From Rhodanobacteraceae bacterium (GTDB lineage Bacteria; Pseudomonadota; Gammaproteobacteria; Xanthomonadales; Rhodanobacteraceae): 64,000 bases of DNA. The notes below the pieces were generated by a model, which ran no database searches, was not told the origin of the DNA, and saw nothing but the letters and a program-made list of their open reading frames with translations. Shown here piece after piece: positions 25,073 to 35,300 of the stretch. The stretch's first letter is position 1. The number at the start of each line of letters is the position of its first letter. The stretch is from NCBI GenBank assembly GCA_009996615.1, contig JAACZU010000001.1:248001-312000 (forward strand). The letters run 5' to 3'. The position numbers and the translations under genes were made by a program.

Positions 25073-26453
25073 GGAAGCGCATCTCCCGGAACAGACCCTC
25101 GATCAATTCGGTCCGGGTCGACCGGATCGTGCCGACCGCCGGCAGGCTGTGGTTGAAGAAATCGGCCGGCTGGATGGCCGCCCGCATCACGCGGAACGCG
25201 TTGTTCTCCAGCACATAGTTGTCCATCGTCGCCAGTTGCACGGCCTGCTGCTCCAGACGCAAGCGATAAGCCCAGATGAAAATCCGGTGGATGGCGCGGG
25301 ACAATTCCGCCTCTCCGAACTTATCCATGTAGTAGAGCAGCAGGCAATCGAACATCGATCGCACATAGCCATCGCCGGTGCGGTGCCTGCCTTCATACCT
25401 GTTGATCGTCGACAGGATCCGCCCAGCGAGATCATCGAGCGCGGCACTACCCAGCAGGGGACCGGGCAGGCCATCGCCGCGGATCTGCGCGACCTTTCGC
25501 TGGTAGTGGTCCGTCATCTCGAAGAAGCGCCGCCCGTTGATGACGAGCTGGTCGAGCTGGAACGGGAACGCCGCGTCCTGCCCCTCCATTCGCGGCAGCC
25601 GCTCGGCAGCACAGCCATCAACGCAGCGATCGACGATGCGCAGGTGTTCCGCATACGGATAGCGCGGCGTGGGCGGCCGTGACGCCGGGTTCACGCCCTT
25701 GAACAGCGCCGTGTCGTCCTTGCCGAAGTAGCGTGCAGACTCGCCCTTGAGCCAGTTGCGCACGCGATAGAGGTAATTGGCGAACAGCGATGCCAGCGCC
25801 CGGGTTTCGCTGGCCTCCCAGCGCTCCACCGTCCGCATCTTCAGCGCCTCATCCCGGCTGTCGAACTCGCGCAGGTGGTACGCCTTCAGCAGGTCATGCG
25901 GTTCCAGATCGCGACCGCGCGCATTCTGCGAGTCGAAGAACTGGAACGCCTCGGCCATGTCGCCGAGCGCAAAGCAGACGACCTCGCAGCGGTTCAGAAG
26001 GAAGTCGATCCGCGATTCGTCGAAGTCGCCCCGCGCCACGATGCGGCAAATGGCCTGGTAGTTCTCGTAAAGGCGGTGCTTGCTGATGTCGCTCGAGAAC
26101 ACCGGAACCACCATGCCGCGGTCCAGGCTCTCCAACTGACCCTGCAGCTCCCGACTTTTCAGGGTTTCGCGCCGGCACTCCATCAGCGCGCGCACCGCGA
26201 GCATCAGCGTCAGCGTGCGTTGCTGCCCGTCGACGATGTCCAGCCGACCCTCGTTCGCATGAAACACGATGGTGCCGAGTCGGTAGGCGGGCTTTTGCCA
26301 ATGCGTGGCGATATCGCCGAACAACTGCGCGACGTTCTTCTCGGTCCAGCGGTACGGGCGCTGGTAGTCCGGGATGGCCAGGTCGGGTCGCGAGAGCAAG
26401 TCCCGTACGGACAGGATGCGCTGGTGCGGAACCTCCATCGGCAGCGCGCTCAC
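25065..26453 (-). CDS. GmrS-like protein (DUF262 only)
   Basis: A 462-residue protein with one DUF262 domain: IPDYQRPYRWTEKNV (27-41) and LDIVDGQQRTLTLMLAV (DGQQR at 75-79), the ParB-like nucleotide-hydrolysis motif of GmrS. No DUF1524 HNH motif is found in its C-terminal half, which is helical. It is therefore a plausible sensor or NTPase partner of the DUF262-DUF1524 protein encoded next. It overlaps hsdS by 4 nt upstream and the partner by 8 nt downstream. Confidence 0.88.
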   Translation of the reverse strand: MSALPMEVPHQRILSVRDLLSRPDLAIPDYQRPYRWTEKNVAQLFGDIATHWQKPAYRLGTIVFHANEGRLDIVDGQQRTLTLMLAVRALMECRRETLKSRELQGQLESLDRGMVVPVFSSDISKHRLYENYQAICRIVARGDFDESRIDFLLNRCEVVCFALGDMAEAFQFFDSQNARGRDLEPHDLLKAYHLREFDSRDEALKMRTVERWEASETRALASLFANYLYRVRNWLKGESARYFGKDDTALFKGVNPASRPPTPRYPYAEHLRIVDRCVDGCAAERLPRMEGQDAAFPFQLDQLVINGRRFFEMTDHYQRKVAQIRGDGLPGPLLGSAALDDLAGRILSTINRYEGRHRTGDGYVRSMFDCLLLYYMDKFGEAELSRAIHRIFIWAYRLRLEQQAVQLATMDNYVLENNAFRVMRAAIQPADFFNHSLPAVGTIRSTRTELIEGLFREMRFHG

Positions 26454-27694
26454 AGCAGGCGTGTCCTGCCGGTCAGGAGTTCCTGCATCATTGCCTGCTT
26501 CAGGTCGCGGGTCTTGGCACGGCGGGCTTCGAGGGCGGCGGTTTCGGCGTCCATGTCGGCGAGGACGGTGGCGATGGCGGCTTGTTCTTCTCGCGACGGC
26601 AATCTCACGTAGAAATCTTGCACCATTCCCTTATTCAAATTTGCCTGCGTACCATGCTGCCCGAGACTCTTGACGCGCCCCTTAATCGACACCAAGTAAT
26701 AGTAGAGAAATTCGTTGTCGATTTGATTATCAGGGCGAATGCCGAGAATGGCCTGGCTAGTACAAACCGCCGTATGTGCGATGGCGCACTCACCAACTGA
26801 TGCGTACATCGCGTACAAAATCGTGCCAGCGGGAAACATCTGCGCTGCCGATCTCTCGACGCCGAGAGAAGTGAGGGTCTTCTCTGTCGCGACGAGGACC
26901 TTGCCAGCCTTCGTAATGTCGGCGATTGACACCCACGGGATGCCGCCTCCGTAATACGCCGGGACCGATGACAATGGCGTGCCACCACTATCCATCTCGG
27001 CCACCTCTCCCAAGCGCTTCACCTCCCACTCCCCGCTGAACCCGGGCAGGCGGGTTCGGCCGGTGAGGAGTTGCTGCATGGCGGCCTGCTTGAGGTCGCG
27101 CTTCTTGGAGATCAGTCGGTCCAGCGCGCCCAGCAGCGCGTCCACCTCGCTCAGCGCCGTGGCGATGGACCGTTGTTCGGGCTGCGGAGGCACGATAATT
27201 TGTAACCCCATCAGGTCGCGGGTATAAATCGCCGCCACACTCGTGGTGCCTGTCGCAAGTGCACGAAGACGCGCCACCGAACCTGTGGTGTTCAGTGCAT
27301 AGTTCGCGTACTCGTTGGAACAAATCTCGTTGGGGTCAAACTCCAAACGCATGAGGTTTGAGTTGTAGTACGCAACGGGAAGCTCATCGCGCCAAATCGC
27401 TACTTTTCCGACAAGGTCGAGCGTATTTCGCGTATTGAATAACACGTCACCGCAGGTAAGACGGTGCTGACTTTCTGGATTTACCCCCGGAACAATGAAC
27501 TCGACCTTCGACAAATCGAACTGACCGCGCGCAATGTTTCCCATTTTCATGAGAGGAAGATCGGCTACCGAATCCTGATTTGCGTAGTTGCCGCCGAGTC
27601 GCCCCTTGGCAAGAACTGAGCGCAAAGGCTTCACATCCCATGCCGCGGGAATAACCCCTATCTCCGTCTGCTTGTACCCTGCCCTCAGTTCCAC
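26450..27694 (-). CDS. hsdS: type I restriction enzyme, specificity subunit
   Basis: A 414-residue HsdS with the usual two target-recognition domains (about 15-170 and 225-370), each followed by a conserved coiled-coil. The two spacers are near-repeats: KKRDLKQAAMQQLLTGRTRLPGF at about 198-220 and KTRDLKQAMMQELLTGRTRLL at the C terminus. It sets the bipartite DNA target for methylation and cleavage; the target cannot be predicted from sequence. The recognition domains are visibly richer in A+T than the surrounding genes, consistent with domain exchange. It overlaps hsdM by 10 nt and the DUF262 gene by 4 nt. Confidence 0.96.
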   Translation of the reverse strand: MELRAGYKQTEIGVIPAAWDVKPLRSVLAKGRLGGNYANQDSVADLPLMKMGNIARGQFDLSKVEFIVPGVNPESQHRLTCGDVLFNTRNTLDLVGKVAIWRDELPVAYYNSNLMRLEFDPNEICSNEYANYALNTTGSVARLRALATGTTSVAAIYTRDLMGLQIIVPPQPEQRSIATALSEVDALLGALDRLISKKRDLKQAAMQQLLTGRTRLPGFSGEWEVKRLGEVAEMDSGGTPLSSVPAYYGGGIPWVSIADITKAGKVLVATEKTLTSLGVERSAAQMFPAGTILYAMYASVGECAIAHTAVCTSQAILGIRPDNQIDNEFLYYYLVSIKGRVKSLGQHGTQANLNKGMVQDFYVRLPSREEQAAIATVLADMDAETAALEARRAKTRDLKQAMMQELLTGRTRLL

Positions 27695-30162
27695 GCTGCC
27701 CCCATCCTCTTAAGGTGCGCGTCCACCTTGGCCGCGAGGGCATCCACGTCCCCGGCGAGCGTCGGCAACGGCGCGGCATAGCGCTCGGCCAGCATCCGCA
27801 CGCGGCCGGTCAACGTCTGCGACACGCGATCCAGCTCACCCTGCACCGCGGCGGCGAGCGCGGCCAGCCACTTGTCGTCGACCACCAGCGTCCTGATCGC
27901 GTCCTCGGAAAGCTTCGGATACTTCGCGTGCAGCTTCGCATCCAGCGCCTCGCGCGCGGCCTTGAGCCCGGCCTTCGCGGCGGCCTGCGCGTCGAGCAGC
28001 GCGGCGTAGTCCTTCAGCACCTTCGCCTCATCGGCGCAGTCCTTGTCCTTGCCGATCTCCTTAAGGCGTGCCTTGATCGCCTTGGCGGTGATCTTCTGCT
28101 TGTCGCCTTCGCCCTCGACGACTTCGGCCAGCAGGCCATCCTCGCCAGCGTGTTCCTCGCGCAGCTCGTCGAGTTGCTGTTCGGCGGACGCCAGCTCGCT
28201 TTCCAGCGCCTCGATCGCGCGCTGCTCGGCGGCGAAGTAGCGCGCGACCATCAGCGCGACCGGAATCAGCTCGGACTTGAAGCGGCGCTTGCCGATCTCG
28301 TAGTCGTGCGGCTCGCCCCAAACGAGCTTGTTGTTCTTGTCCTTGACCTTGAAGATCTCGCGAGGCTGCGCGCCGGCCTGCCAACCGTCGGCGGCGATCA
28401 GGTAGGCGTCGTCCTGCATCGCCGCGTTCCAGTAGTCCATCAGGTGCTGGTAGACGTCGTAGGCGTCGAGCAGCCTGGTCTCGCGGAAGGTGGCGAGCAG
28501 GTCTTCGGCGATCTGCTCGATCAGCGGCTTGGGATGGCCGTTGCGGTCGAAGCCCTTGAGTTGCGCGAGGTTCGCCGCCTTCCAGCGCTCGAAGAGCCGG
28601 TTCACCGAGGCGATGAACGCGGCGAACTCCGGGTGGCCGAAGATCGCGGCCTTGACCTCGGCGATCGGGAGCTTGAGGCGTGCGTAGCCGGGACGGGCCG
28701 ACTCGAACAGCTCTCCGCGCACGCCGGGCAGTACCTGCCAGTACGCGGCGAGCGCGTCGAGGTCGCGCTCCGGGATGCCGCCGTTGAGGTGGGCGTCGAT
28801 GTCGTGCAGGTCCTCCGGCTCGCTCGCGTCGATGTAGCGCGGCAGGTTGAGGTTCCAGTCGTTCCTCGCGTCGGCGATCTCCTCGAACGGCACCATGCGC
28901 GCGTAGCGCGGCACGTCGGCCTGCTTCCTGAAGGTGTCGACGATGCGGTGGATGTCCTGCTCGCGCAGGCGGTTCTTGTTGCCGTCCTTGATGAAGCCGC
29001 GGCTGGCGTCGATCAGGAAGATGCCCTTGCGCGCCTGCGCGTTCTCCTTGTCGAGCACGAGGATGCAGGCCGGGATGCCGGTGCCGTAGAAGAGGTTCGC
29101 CGGCAGGCCGATGATGCCCTTGAGGATGCCGCTCTCGATCAGCTTGCGGCGAATCAAGCCTTCCGCGCCGCCGCGGAACAGCACGCCGTGCGGCAGGATG
29201 CAGGCCGCCTTGCCGGTGCCTTTCATGCTGCGGATGATATGCAGCAGGTAGGCGTAATCGCCCTGTTTCTGCGGCGGCTCGCCCCAGGCGAAGCGCTGGA
29301 ATGCATCCTGCGCGGGGATCAGCCCGGTGCTCCAGCTCTTGTCCGAGAACGGCGGATTGGCGACCACGTAGTCGTAGGTGCGCAAGCGCTCGCCGTCCTT
29401 GAACTTCGGCGCCGCGAGCGTGTTGCCGGAGAGGATGTTGGCGGTCGGGAAGTCGTGCAGGATCATGTTCATGCGGGCCAGGCCCGCCGTGGTCACGTCC
29501 TTCTCCTGCCCTTCCAGCGTGATCGGCCTGCCGGCCTCGGCGGCCACCTTCAGCAACAGCGAGCCGGAGCCGCAGGTGGGGTCGTAGGCCGTGGTCGCGG
29601 CCACCGTGTTGTCTGGCGAAATGCCGATGACCTTGGCGATGACGCGGCTGACTTCGCTCGGCGTGTAGAACTGCCCCTTGCTCTTGCCACTCTCGGTGGC
29701 GAAGTGGCGCATCAGGTATTCGTAGGCGTCGCCGAGGATGTCGTCGTGCTCGGCACGGTTTTTCGAGAAATCGAGCGCCGGGTTCTCGAAGATCGCGATC
29801 AGGTTGGTCAGGCGTTCGACCATCTCCTTGCCGTCGCCGAGCTTGGCCGGGTCGTTGAAGTCCGGGAAGTCGCTGCGCGCGAGGCGCTGGTTGGCCTCGA
29901 TCAGCGGCTGGATCACCTGCGTGTTGATCTTGTCGCCGATGTCGGGCGCGCCCTTCAGCGCCACCATGTCCTTGAAGCCCGCGCCCTTGGGGATGACGAC
30001 GGGCGGCGCGAAGTCGTCCGAGTCGGCGTACTTGTCGGAGACGTACTTGATGAACAGCATGAACAGGACGTAGTCCTTGTACTGGCTGGCATCCATGCCG
30101 CCGCGCAGTTCGTCGCAGGAGGCCCACAGGGAGGAGTAGAGGTCGGATTTCTTGATGGCCAT
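27685..30162 (-). CDS. hsdM: type I restriction enzyme, adenine methyltransferase subunit
   Basis: An 825-residue N6-adenine methyltransferase. The N-terminal helical domain (1-150) is followed by GQFYTPSEVSRVIAKVIG (163-180), motif I YDPTCGSGSLLLKVA (about 193-207) and catalytic NPPF (269-272). The protein is longer than classic HsdM (about 520): the extra C-terminal 300 residues include a coiled coil (EQRAIEALESELASAEQQLDELREE) and a RMLAERY tail. This extended form is common in one subfamily. It heads the seven-gene operon. The ATG at 30162 fits family N termini (MAIKKSDLYSSLWASCDELRGGMD), though no good ribosome site is visible. Confidence 0.96.
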   Translation of the reverse strand: MAIKKSDLYSSLWASCDELRGGMDASQYKDYVLFMLFIKYVSDKYADSDDFAPPVVIPKGAGFKDMVALKGAPDIGDKINTQVIQPLIEANQRLARSDFPDFNDPAKLGDGKEMVERLTNLIAIFENPALDFSKNRAEHDDILGDAYEYLMRHFATESGKSKGQFYTPSEVSRVIAKVIGISPDNTVAATTAYDPTCGSGSLLLKVAAEAGRPITLEGQEKDVTTAGLARMNMILHDFPTANILSGNTLAAPKFKDGERLRTYDYVVANPPFSDKSWSTGLIPAQDAFQRFAWGEPPQKQGDYAYLLHIIRSMKGTGKAACILPHGVLFRGGAEGLIRRKLIESGILKGIIGLPANLFYGTGIPACILVLDKENAQARKGIFLIDASRGFIKDGNKNRLREQDIHRIVDTFRKQADVPRYARMVPFEEIADARNDWNLNLPRYIDASEPEDLHDIDAHLNGGIPERDLDALAAYWQVLPGVRGELFESARPGYARLKLPIAEVKAAIFGHPEFAAFIASVNRLFERWKAANLAQLKGFDRNGHPKPLIEQIAEDLLATFRETRLLDAYDVYQHLMDYWNAAMQDDAYLIAADGWQAGAQPREIFKVKDKNNKLVWGEPHDYEIGKRRFKSELIPVALMVARYFAAEQRAIEALESELASAEQQLDELREEHAGEDGLLAEVVEGEGDKQKITAKAIKARLKEIGKDKDCADEAKVLKDYAALLDAQAAAKAGLKAAREALDAKLHAKYPKLSEDAIRTLVVDDKWLAALAAAVQGELDRVSQTLTGRVRMLAERYAAPLPTLAGDVDALAAKVDAHLKRMGAAWN

Positions 30163-30713
30163 GCGTGTGCTTGTTGTGTGTTGCTCGTTCGTGTCGTTGC
30201 GATGTCGGGTCACCGGCCGGCCGCCGGACAAAGGGCCGAGCCGCAGCAAACGGCCGGGCGCTTCTCCGGAGGCGTCGATCTGCCTTGTTACCCCACGGGC
30301 CCGATGAACGCGACCACGCTCCCCCGACAGGCCATTGCCCCGAACTCGAGGCCGTCATCTCCGCGAGGCGCTTCTCATAGCCGAAGGGCTGGGCAAATGG
30401 GATACGGTGGCCCTGCGCCCATGCTCCAGATCGCTTGAACGTCGCTGGATTCCCGCTCCCGGTGGCTCGATGAAGTTTGTCATCGAATGCGGTCGGAAGA
30501 CTACCGGCGCCGGAGCACTGGCACGCGCGGCGCAGGCCTTGTCGCAAGAGCTGGATGACCAGCCTACGGCTGTTGAAAAGCGCCTCCGGCCTTCGCCGGG
30601 ATGACGATATTCCACGTCGCGAGCGCCTTTGCCAACGCGACATGGCTTGGCAGGGCTTGCTCTTGTCCATCGCGGGCGTGTGCAATGCGCCGTCACCATC
30701 AGGAACGCGACCG
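30163..30713. other. intergenic region without a recognisable gene
   Basis: The 551 nt between divergent hsdM and the aldehyde dehydrogenase gene hold no convincing gene. A CGCCTCCGGCCTTCGCCGGGATGACG-like dispersed repeat lies at about 30577-30607. The hsdM promoter must lie in the left part, but no clear -35/-10 pair was seen. Short open frames here have no ribosome site or family resemblance. Confidence 0.6.
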
Positions 30714-32117
30714 ATGCCCGAGACGCCCCCCACCCTGCAGGACCCGTTCGCGCGCCTGCGCGCCGCGCAGGCGCGCGAGGGTGCACCGGACTGGCCGGAG
30801 CGTGCGCTGCGCCTGCGCGCGCTCGCGGCGCTGGTCAGCGGACACCGCGCCGCGATCGCGGCCGCGATCAACGCCGACTTCGGCCGCCGCCCGAGCGAGG
30901 AGACCGACCTGCTGGAGGTGTTCCCGAGCCTGTCCGGCATCCGCCACGCGCTGCGCCACGGCCGCCGCTGGATGCGCCCGCGCCGGCGCTGGGCCGGCCT
31001 GTGGTTCCTGCCGGCGCGCACCGAGCTGCGGCCGCAGCCGGCCGGCGTGGTCGGCATCGTGGTGCCGTGGAATTACCCGCTGTACCTCGCGGTCGGCCCG
31101 CTGACCGACGCGCTGGTCGCCGGCAACCGCGTGCTGGTGAAGATGAGCGAGCACACGCCGCGCTTCTCGGCGCTGTTCGCCGAACTCGTCGCGGCGCACT
31201 TCGCCGCCGACGAAGTCGCGGTCGTCACCGGCGACGCCGAGGTCGCGCGCGCGTTCTGCAGCCTGCCGTTCGACCACCTGCTGTTCACCGGCTCGACCGC
31301 GGTCGGGCGCGAAGTGATGCGCGCCGCGGCCGAGAACCTGACGCCGGTCACGCTCGAGCTCGGCGGCAAGTCGCCCGCGATCATCGGCCCGCAGGCGCGC
31401 CTGACGCACGCGGTCGAGCGCATCCTGCTCGGCTCGCTGCTCAACGCCGGCCAGACCTGCATCGCGCCGGACTACGTGCTGCTGCCGCGCGCGCAGGTGC
31501 CGGCCTTCGTCGACGCCGCGCGCGGCCTCGTCGCGCGGCTGTATCCGCGCCTGCCGGAAAACCCGCACTACGCCAGCATCGCCTCGCCCCGCCACTACGC
31601 GCGCCTGGCCGCGCTGCGCGACGGTGCGCTCGCCGCCGGCGCCACCGCGATCGCGCTCGGCGAGGCCGATGCCGAAGCCGGCATCTTCCCGCCGACGCTG
31701 CTGCTCGGCGTCGACGACACGATGGCGGTGATGCGCGAGGAGATCTTCGGTCCGATCCTGCCGCTGCTGCCGTACGACACGCTCGACGAGGCACTCGCCT
31801 ACGTCGGCGCGCATCCGCATCCGCTGGCGCTGTACCTGTTCGACGACGAGCGCGCGACGGTCGAGCGCGTGCTGGCCAAGAGCCAGGCCGGCGGCGTCAC
31901 CGTCAACGACACGCTGCTGCACATCGCCCAGCACGACCTGCCGTTCGGCGGCGTCGGCGCGTCCGGCATCGGCGCGTACCACGGCGAGGAAGGCTTCCGC
32001 ACGTTCTCGCGCCTGAAGCCGGTATTCCACCAGGCGCGCTGGAGTCCGGTCGGCTGGCTGAACCCGCCCTATGGGGCGCGCTTCCGGCGCCTGCTCAAGG
32101 TGCTGCTCGGGCGCTGA
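30714..32117 (+). CDS. coniferyl-aldehyde-dehydrogenase-like aldehyde dehydrogenase
   Basis: A 467-residue NAD(P)-dependent aldehyde dehydrogenase without N-terminal extension. It shows VVGIVVPWNYPLYL, LELGGKSPAII (general-base Glu), and LLNAGQTCIAPDYVLLP, in which the catalytic Cys is part of GQTCIAPDY, as in coniferyl aldehyde dehydrogenase (CalB) and class 3-type ALDH. The C terminus has a hydrophobic/basic tail LNPPYGARFRRLLKVLLGR that could associate with membrane. The true substrate is uncertain; many CalB-annotated proteins act on fatty or aromatic aldehydes. It is monocistronic, separate from the restriction operon. Confidence 0.9.
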   Translation: MPETPPTLQDPFARLRAAQAREGAPDWPERALRLRALAALVSGHRAAIAAAINADFGRRPSEETDLLEVFPSLSGIRHALRHGRRWMRPRRRWAGLWFLPARTELRPQPAGVVGIVVPWNYPLYLAVGPLTDALVAGNRVLVKMSEHTPRFSALFAELVAAHFAADEVAVVTGDAEVARAFCSLPFDHLLFTGSTAVGREVMRAAAENLTPVTLELGGKSPAIIGPQARLTHAVERILLGSLLNAGQTCIAPDYVLLPRAQVPAFVDAARGLVARLYPRLPENPHYASIASPRHYARLAALRDGALAAGATAIALGEADAEAGIFPPTLLLGVDDTMAVMREEIFGPILPLLPYDTLDEALAYVGAHPHPLALYLFDDERATVERVLAKSQAGGVTVNDTLLHIAQHDLPFGGVGASGIGAYHGEEGFRTFSRLKPVFHQARWSPVGWLNPPYGARFRRLLKVLLGR

Positions 32118-32149
32118 TGCGCTTGTCGCGGCCGAAGCGGCGCCTGCAC

Positions 32150-32290
32150 GGCAGCCCCCTCGCCGTTGCCGGCAAGAGCATCGCGGATGGAGCCGCTCCC
32201 GCGATCGCGGGCGAGGCTTCGGTGGGAGCGCCGGAAGGCGCGATGCTCCTGCTGCCGCCGCCGGCAAGGCATCGCGGCTGCCGCCGCCTC
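32150..32290. repeat. GGAGCGCC/GCGATCGCGG-type dispersed repeats
   Basis: Several short GC palindromes fill the gap between the aldehyde dehydrogenase and the convergent efflux operon, including GGTGGGAGCGCCGGAAGGCGCG at about 32219-32240. They resemble the element at 8155-8252. Confidence 0.5.
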
Positions 32291-32313
32291 CACATCGTCA
32301 GGCGAGGCCTGCG

Positions 32314-35300
32314 TCACGCCGTGGCGGGCTGGCGCCGCACGCGCCCAGCGCGCGCGTCGGCGATGACCCGACGCAACCACAGCCGCGCGTCGTCGAGCAG
32401 CGCGTAGATGCACGGCAACACGAGCAGGGTCACGATGGTCGAGAAGGTCAGGCCACCGGCGATCGCGCGCGCCATCGGCGAATAGGCCGGACCGTCGTTC
32501 CACGCTTCGGCGCCGCCGATCGCGAGCGGCAGCATGCCGAGGATCGCGGTGGCCATCGTCATCAGCACCGGGCGCAAGCGCTCCTTCGCGCCGAGCACGA
32601 GTGCCTCGCGCCGCAGGTGACCTTCGTGGCGCAACTGGTTGATGTGCACGATCATCACGATGCCGTTGTTCACGACCACGCCCATCAGGATCAGGATGCC
32701 GATCGCGGCCATGATCGAGAACGTCGTGCCGGTCAGCCAGAACAGCCAGAACACGCCGAAGATCGAGAACACGAACGTCAGCAGGATCGCCGCCGGGAAG
32801 ACCAGCGATTCGAACATCGCGCACATCACGACGTAGACCAGCACCAGCGCGATCAGCGTGTTGAACAGCATCTGCTGACCGGCCTGGTCCTCGCGGTCGA
32901 AGCCCTGGCCGAAACTCCAGCGGTAGCCGGGCGGCAGCGCCAGGCCGTTCATCGCCGCGGTGATTTCCTTGCGCGCGTCGGGCATGGTCTTGCCCTCGGC
33001 GAGGTTGGCGGTGATCTTGAGCGCGGTCATGCGGTCGACGCGCTGGATCGCCGAAGGCGTCTCGCGCGCATCGGCACGCAGCATCGACAGCAGCGGGATC
33101 TGCGTGTCGTCCGGCGCGCGCAGCTTGAAGTCGGACAGACCGGCCAGGCTCTGCGCGTCGGCGCCCTGGAACCGCAGCCAGACCGGCAACTGGCGGTCGT
33201 CGCTGTTGAAGTCCTTGAGCGGCATGCCACGCAACGCGATCTGGATGTAGCTGGCGACGGTCTGCGCGTCGAAGCCGTACTGCTTGGCGCGCACGCGATC
33301 GACCTGGGTGGCATATTCACGGTCGCCGTTGCCCTTCTCCGGACGCACGTCGCGCAGCGACGGCAGGCGCGCCAGCACCGGCAGGACGCTGTCGGACAGC
33401 TCCCTGAGCTGGTCCATCGAATCGCCGATCAGGGAAATGTCGACGCCGCCGCTGAGCCCACCGCCTCCGCCGCCGTTGCCGTCGAAGCCGACCTTGCCGA
33501 CAGCCAGTGGCGGCAGGGTCTTGCGAATATCCTCCTTGATCTCGGCGACGCTGCGCCTGGACTGGTCGGCGTCGGTCAGCATGATGCGCGTCTGCGCCAT
33601 GCCCTGCTCGCTGTACCAGGTATAGACCGACTTGATCTCGAAGCGCTCGCGGTTCTCGTCGAGGTACTGCTCGATCCGCAATACGGCGGGCTTGAGGTCC
33701 TGCAGGCGATAGTTCGCGTTGAGCTGGTACCACAGGCGCAGCTGGCGCGTTTCGCCGTCGTCGAACATGTTCTTCTTGGTCAGCATGATCGGCAGCACGC
33801 TGGCCGCGACCAGCACGAGCACGCCGAACATGGTCACGCGGCGGTGGCGCAGGGTCCAGTCGACCAGGCGGCCGTAACGCTCGCGCAGGCGCGTGATCGC
33901 GGTTTCGCGGCCGAGGAACTTGGGCGGCGGCAGCTTCGAGGCGAGCATCGGCACGAGGCTGACCGCGACCAGCCACGAGGCCAAGTGCGCGATCGACATC
34001 GCGATGGCGACCTGGGCGAGGAAGATCGAGATGTTGTTGGCCTCGCCGAAGATGTTGGGCAGGAACACGACCACGCTCGACAGCGTGCCGGCCGCGATCG
34101 CGACGCCGACGACCTGGGTGCCCTGCACCGCCGAATACCACGGCCGGTCGGGATGCTTCTCGCGGTACTGGTAGATGCTCTCGACCACGACGACCGCGTT
34201 GTCCACCAGCATGCCGACCGCGAGCAACAGGCCCATCATCGACAGCACGTTCAGGCTGATGCCGAGGAAGTACATGCAGCCGAGCGTCATCACGAAGCAG
34301 ATCGGGATCGCCAGCGAAACCATCAGCGTCGACGGCCAGTCGCGCAGGAAGAAGAACAGCACCAGCACCGACAGCAGCGTGCCTTCGAGGCCGGCCTTGG
34401 CCAGCTCGCGCAGGCTGCCGGTCACGTTGTCGGCCTGGTTCTGCATCGCGTAGACGCGCAGGCCGCCGAGGTCGGGCGAGGCCTGGATGCGCTTGACCTC
34501 GGCCATCACCGCCGTGCCGACGTCGACCAGATTGGCGTTGCGCTCGCGGTGGATGTCGATGCCGACCGCCGGCTTGCCGTCCAGGCGGCGCGCGAAGTCC
34601 ACGCGCGCCGGGCGCAGCGTGACGGTGGCGATGTCGCCGAGCTTGAGGCCCTTGGCGTCGAGCGGGACCGCGCGGATGTCGTCGAGGCTGCGCCACTGCC
34701 CCTGCGGCTGCACGCGGAAGCGCGTGCCGGCGGCACTGACCTGCCCGGCCGACAGTGCGAAGTTCGCCTGCGACAGCTTCTGGTACAGGTCGTTGAGGTT
34801 GATCGAATGCGCGCTGAGGCGGTCCGAGGACAGCTCGATCTGCACCTCGGGCTTGCCGATGCCGGAAATGTCGACGCTGGCGACGCCGGGGATCTTCTCC
34901 AGCGGCCGCTTGATCTCGCGCTCGATCAGGCTGTAGGCGTTGCCGAGGTCGCCGCCATCGTTGGCGACGCGCAGTTGCAGCACCGGCTCGTCCGAGGTCG
35001 AGAACTTGCGCACGAAGTAGCGCTGCACGTCGCTGGGCAGCTCGGAACGGATCGCATCGATCTTCTCGCGCGCCTGCACCGCCTTGATCGCGACGTTCTC
35101 GCCCCACTTGAACTCGAGGAAGATCTGCGCCGACTCGGCGTCGGAGGTCGAGTTCATGCGCTTGATGCCGGGCAGCGTCGCCAGCGCCTCCTCGACCGGG
35201 CGCGTGATCGTGCGCTCGATCTCGGCCGGCGTCGATCCCGGATACGGCACCTGCACGAACAGGAACGGCGCGTCGATCGACGGAAACTGCTCCAGCGGCA

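Noticed and set aside
30335-30604. 89-residue plus-strand frame before the aldehyde dehydrogenase
   Set aside because: No ribosome site, no family resemblance, and it runs into a dispersed repeat.
17488-30713. Prophage or integrative element carrying the restriction operon
   Set aside because: No integrase, phage structural gene, tRNA target or flanking direct repeat is visible at either side.
28061-31057. 998-residue minus-strand open frame over hsdM
   Set aside because: It is a different frame of the hsdM region with Arg/Pro-rich nonsense composition; hsdM itself has all methyltransferase motifs.
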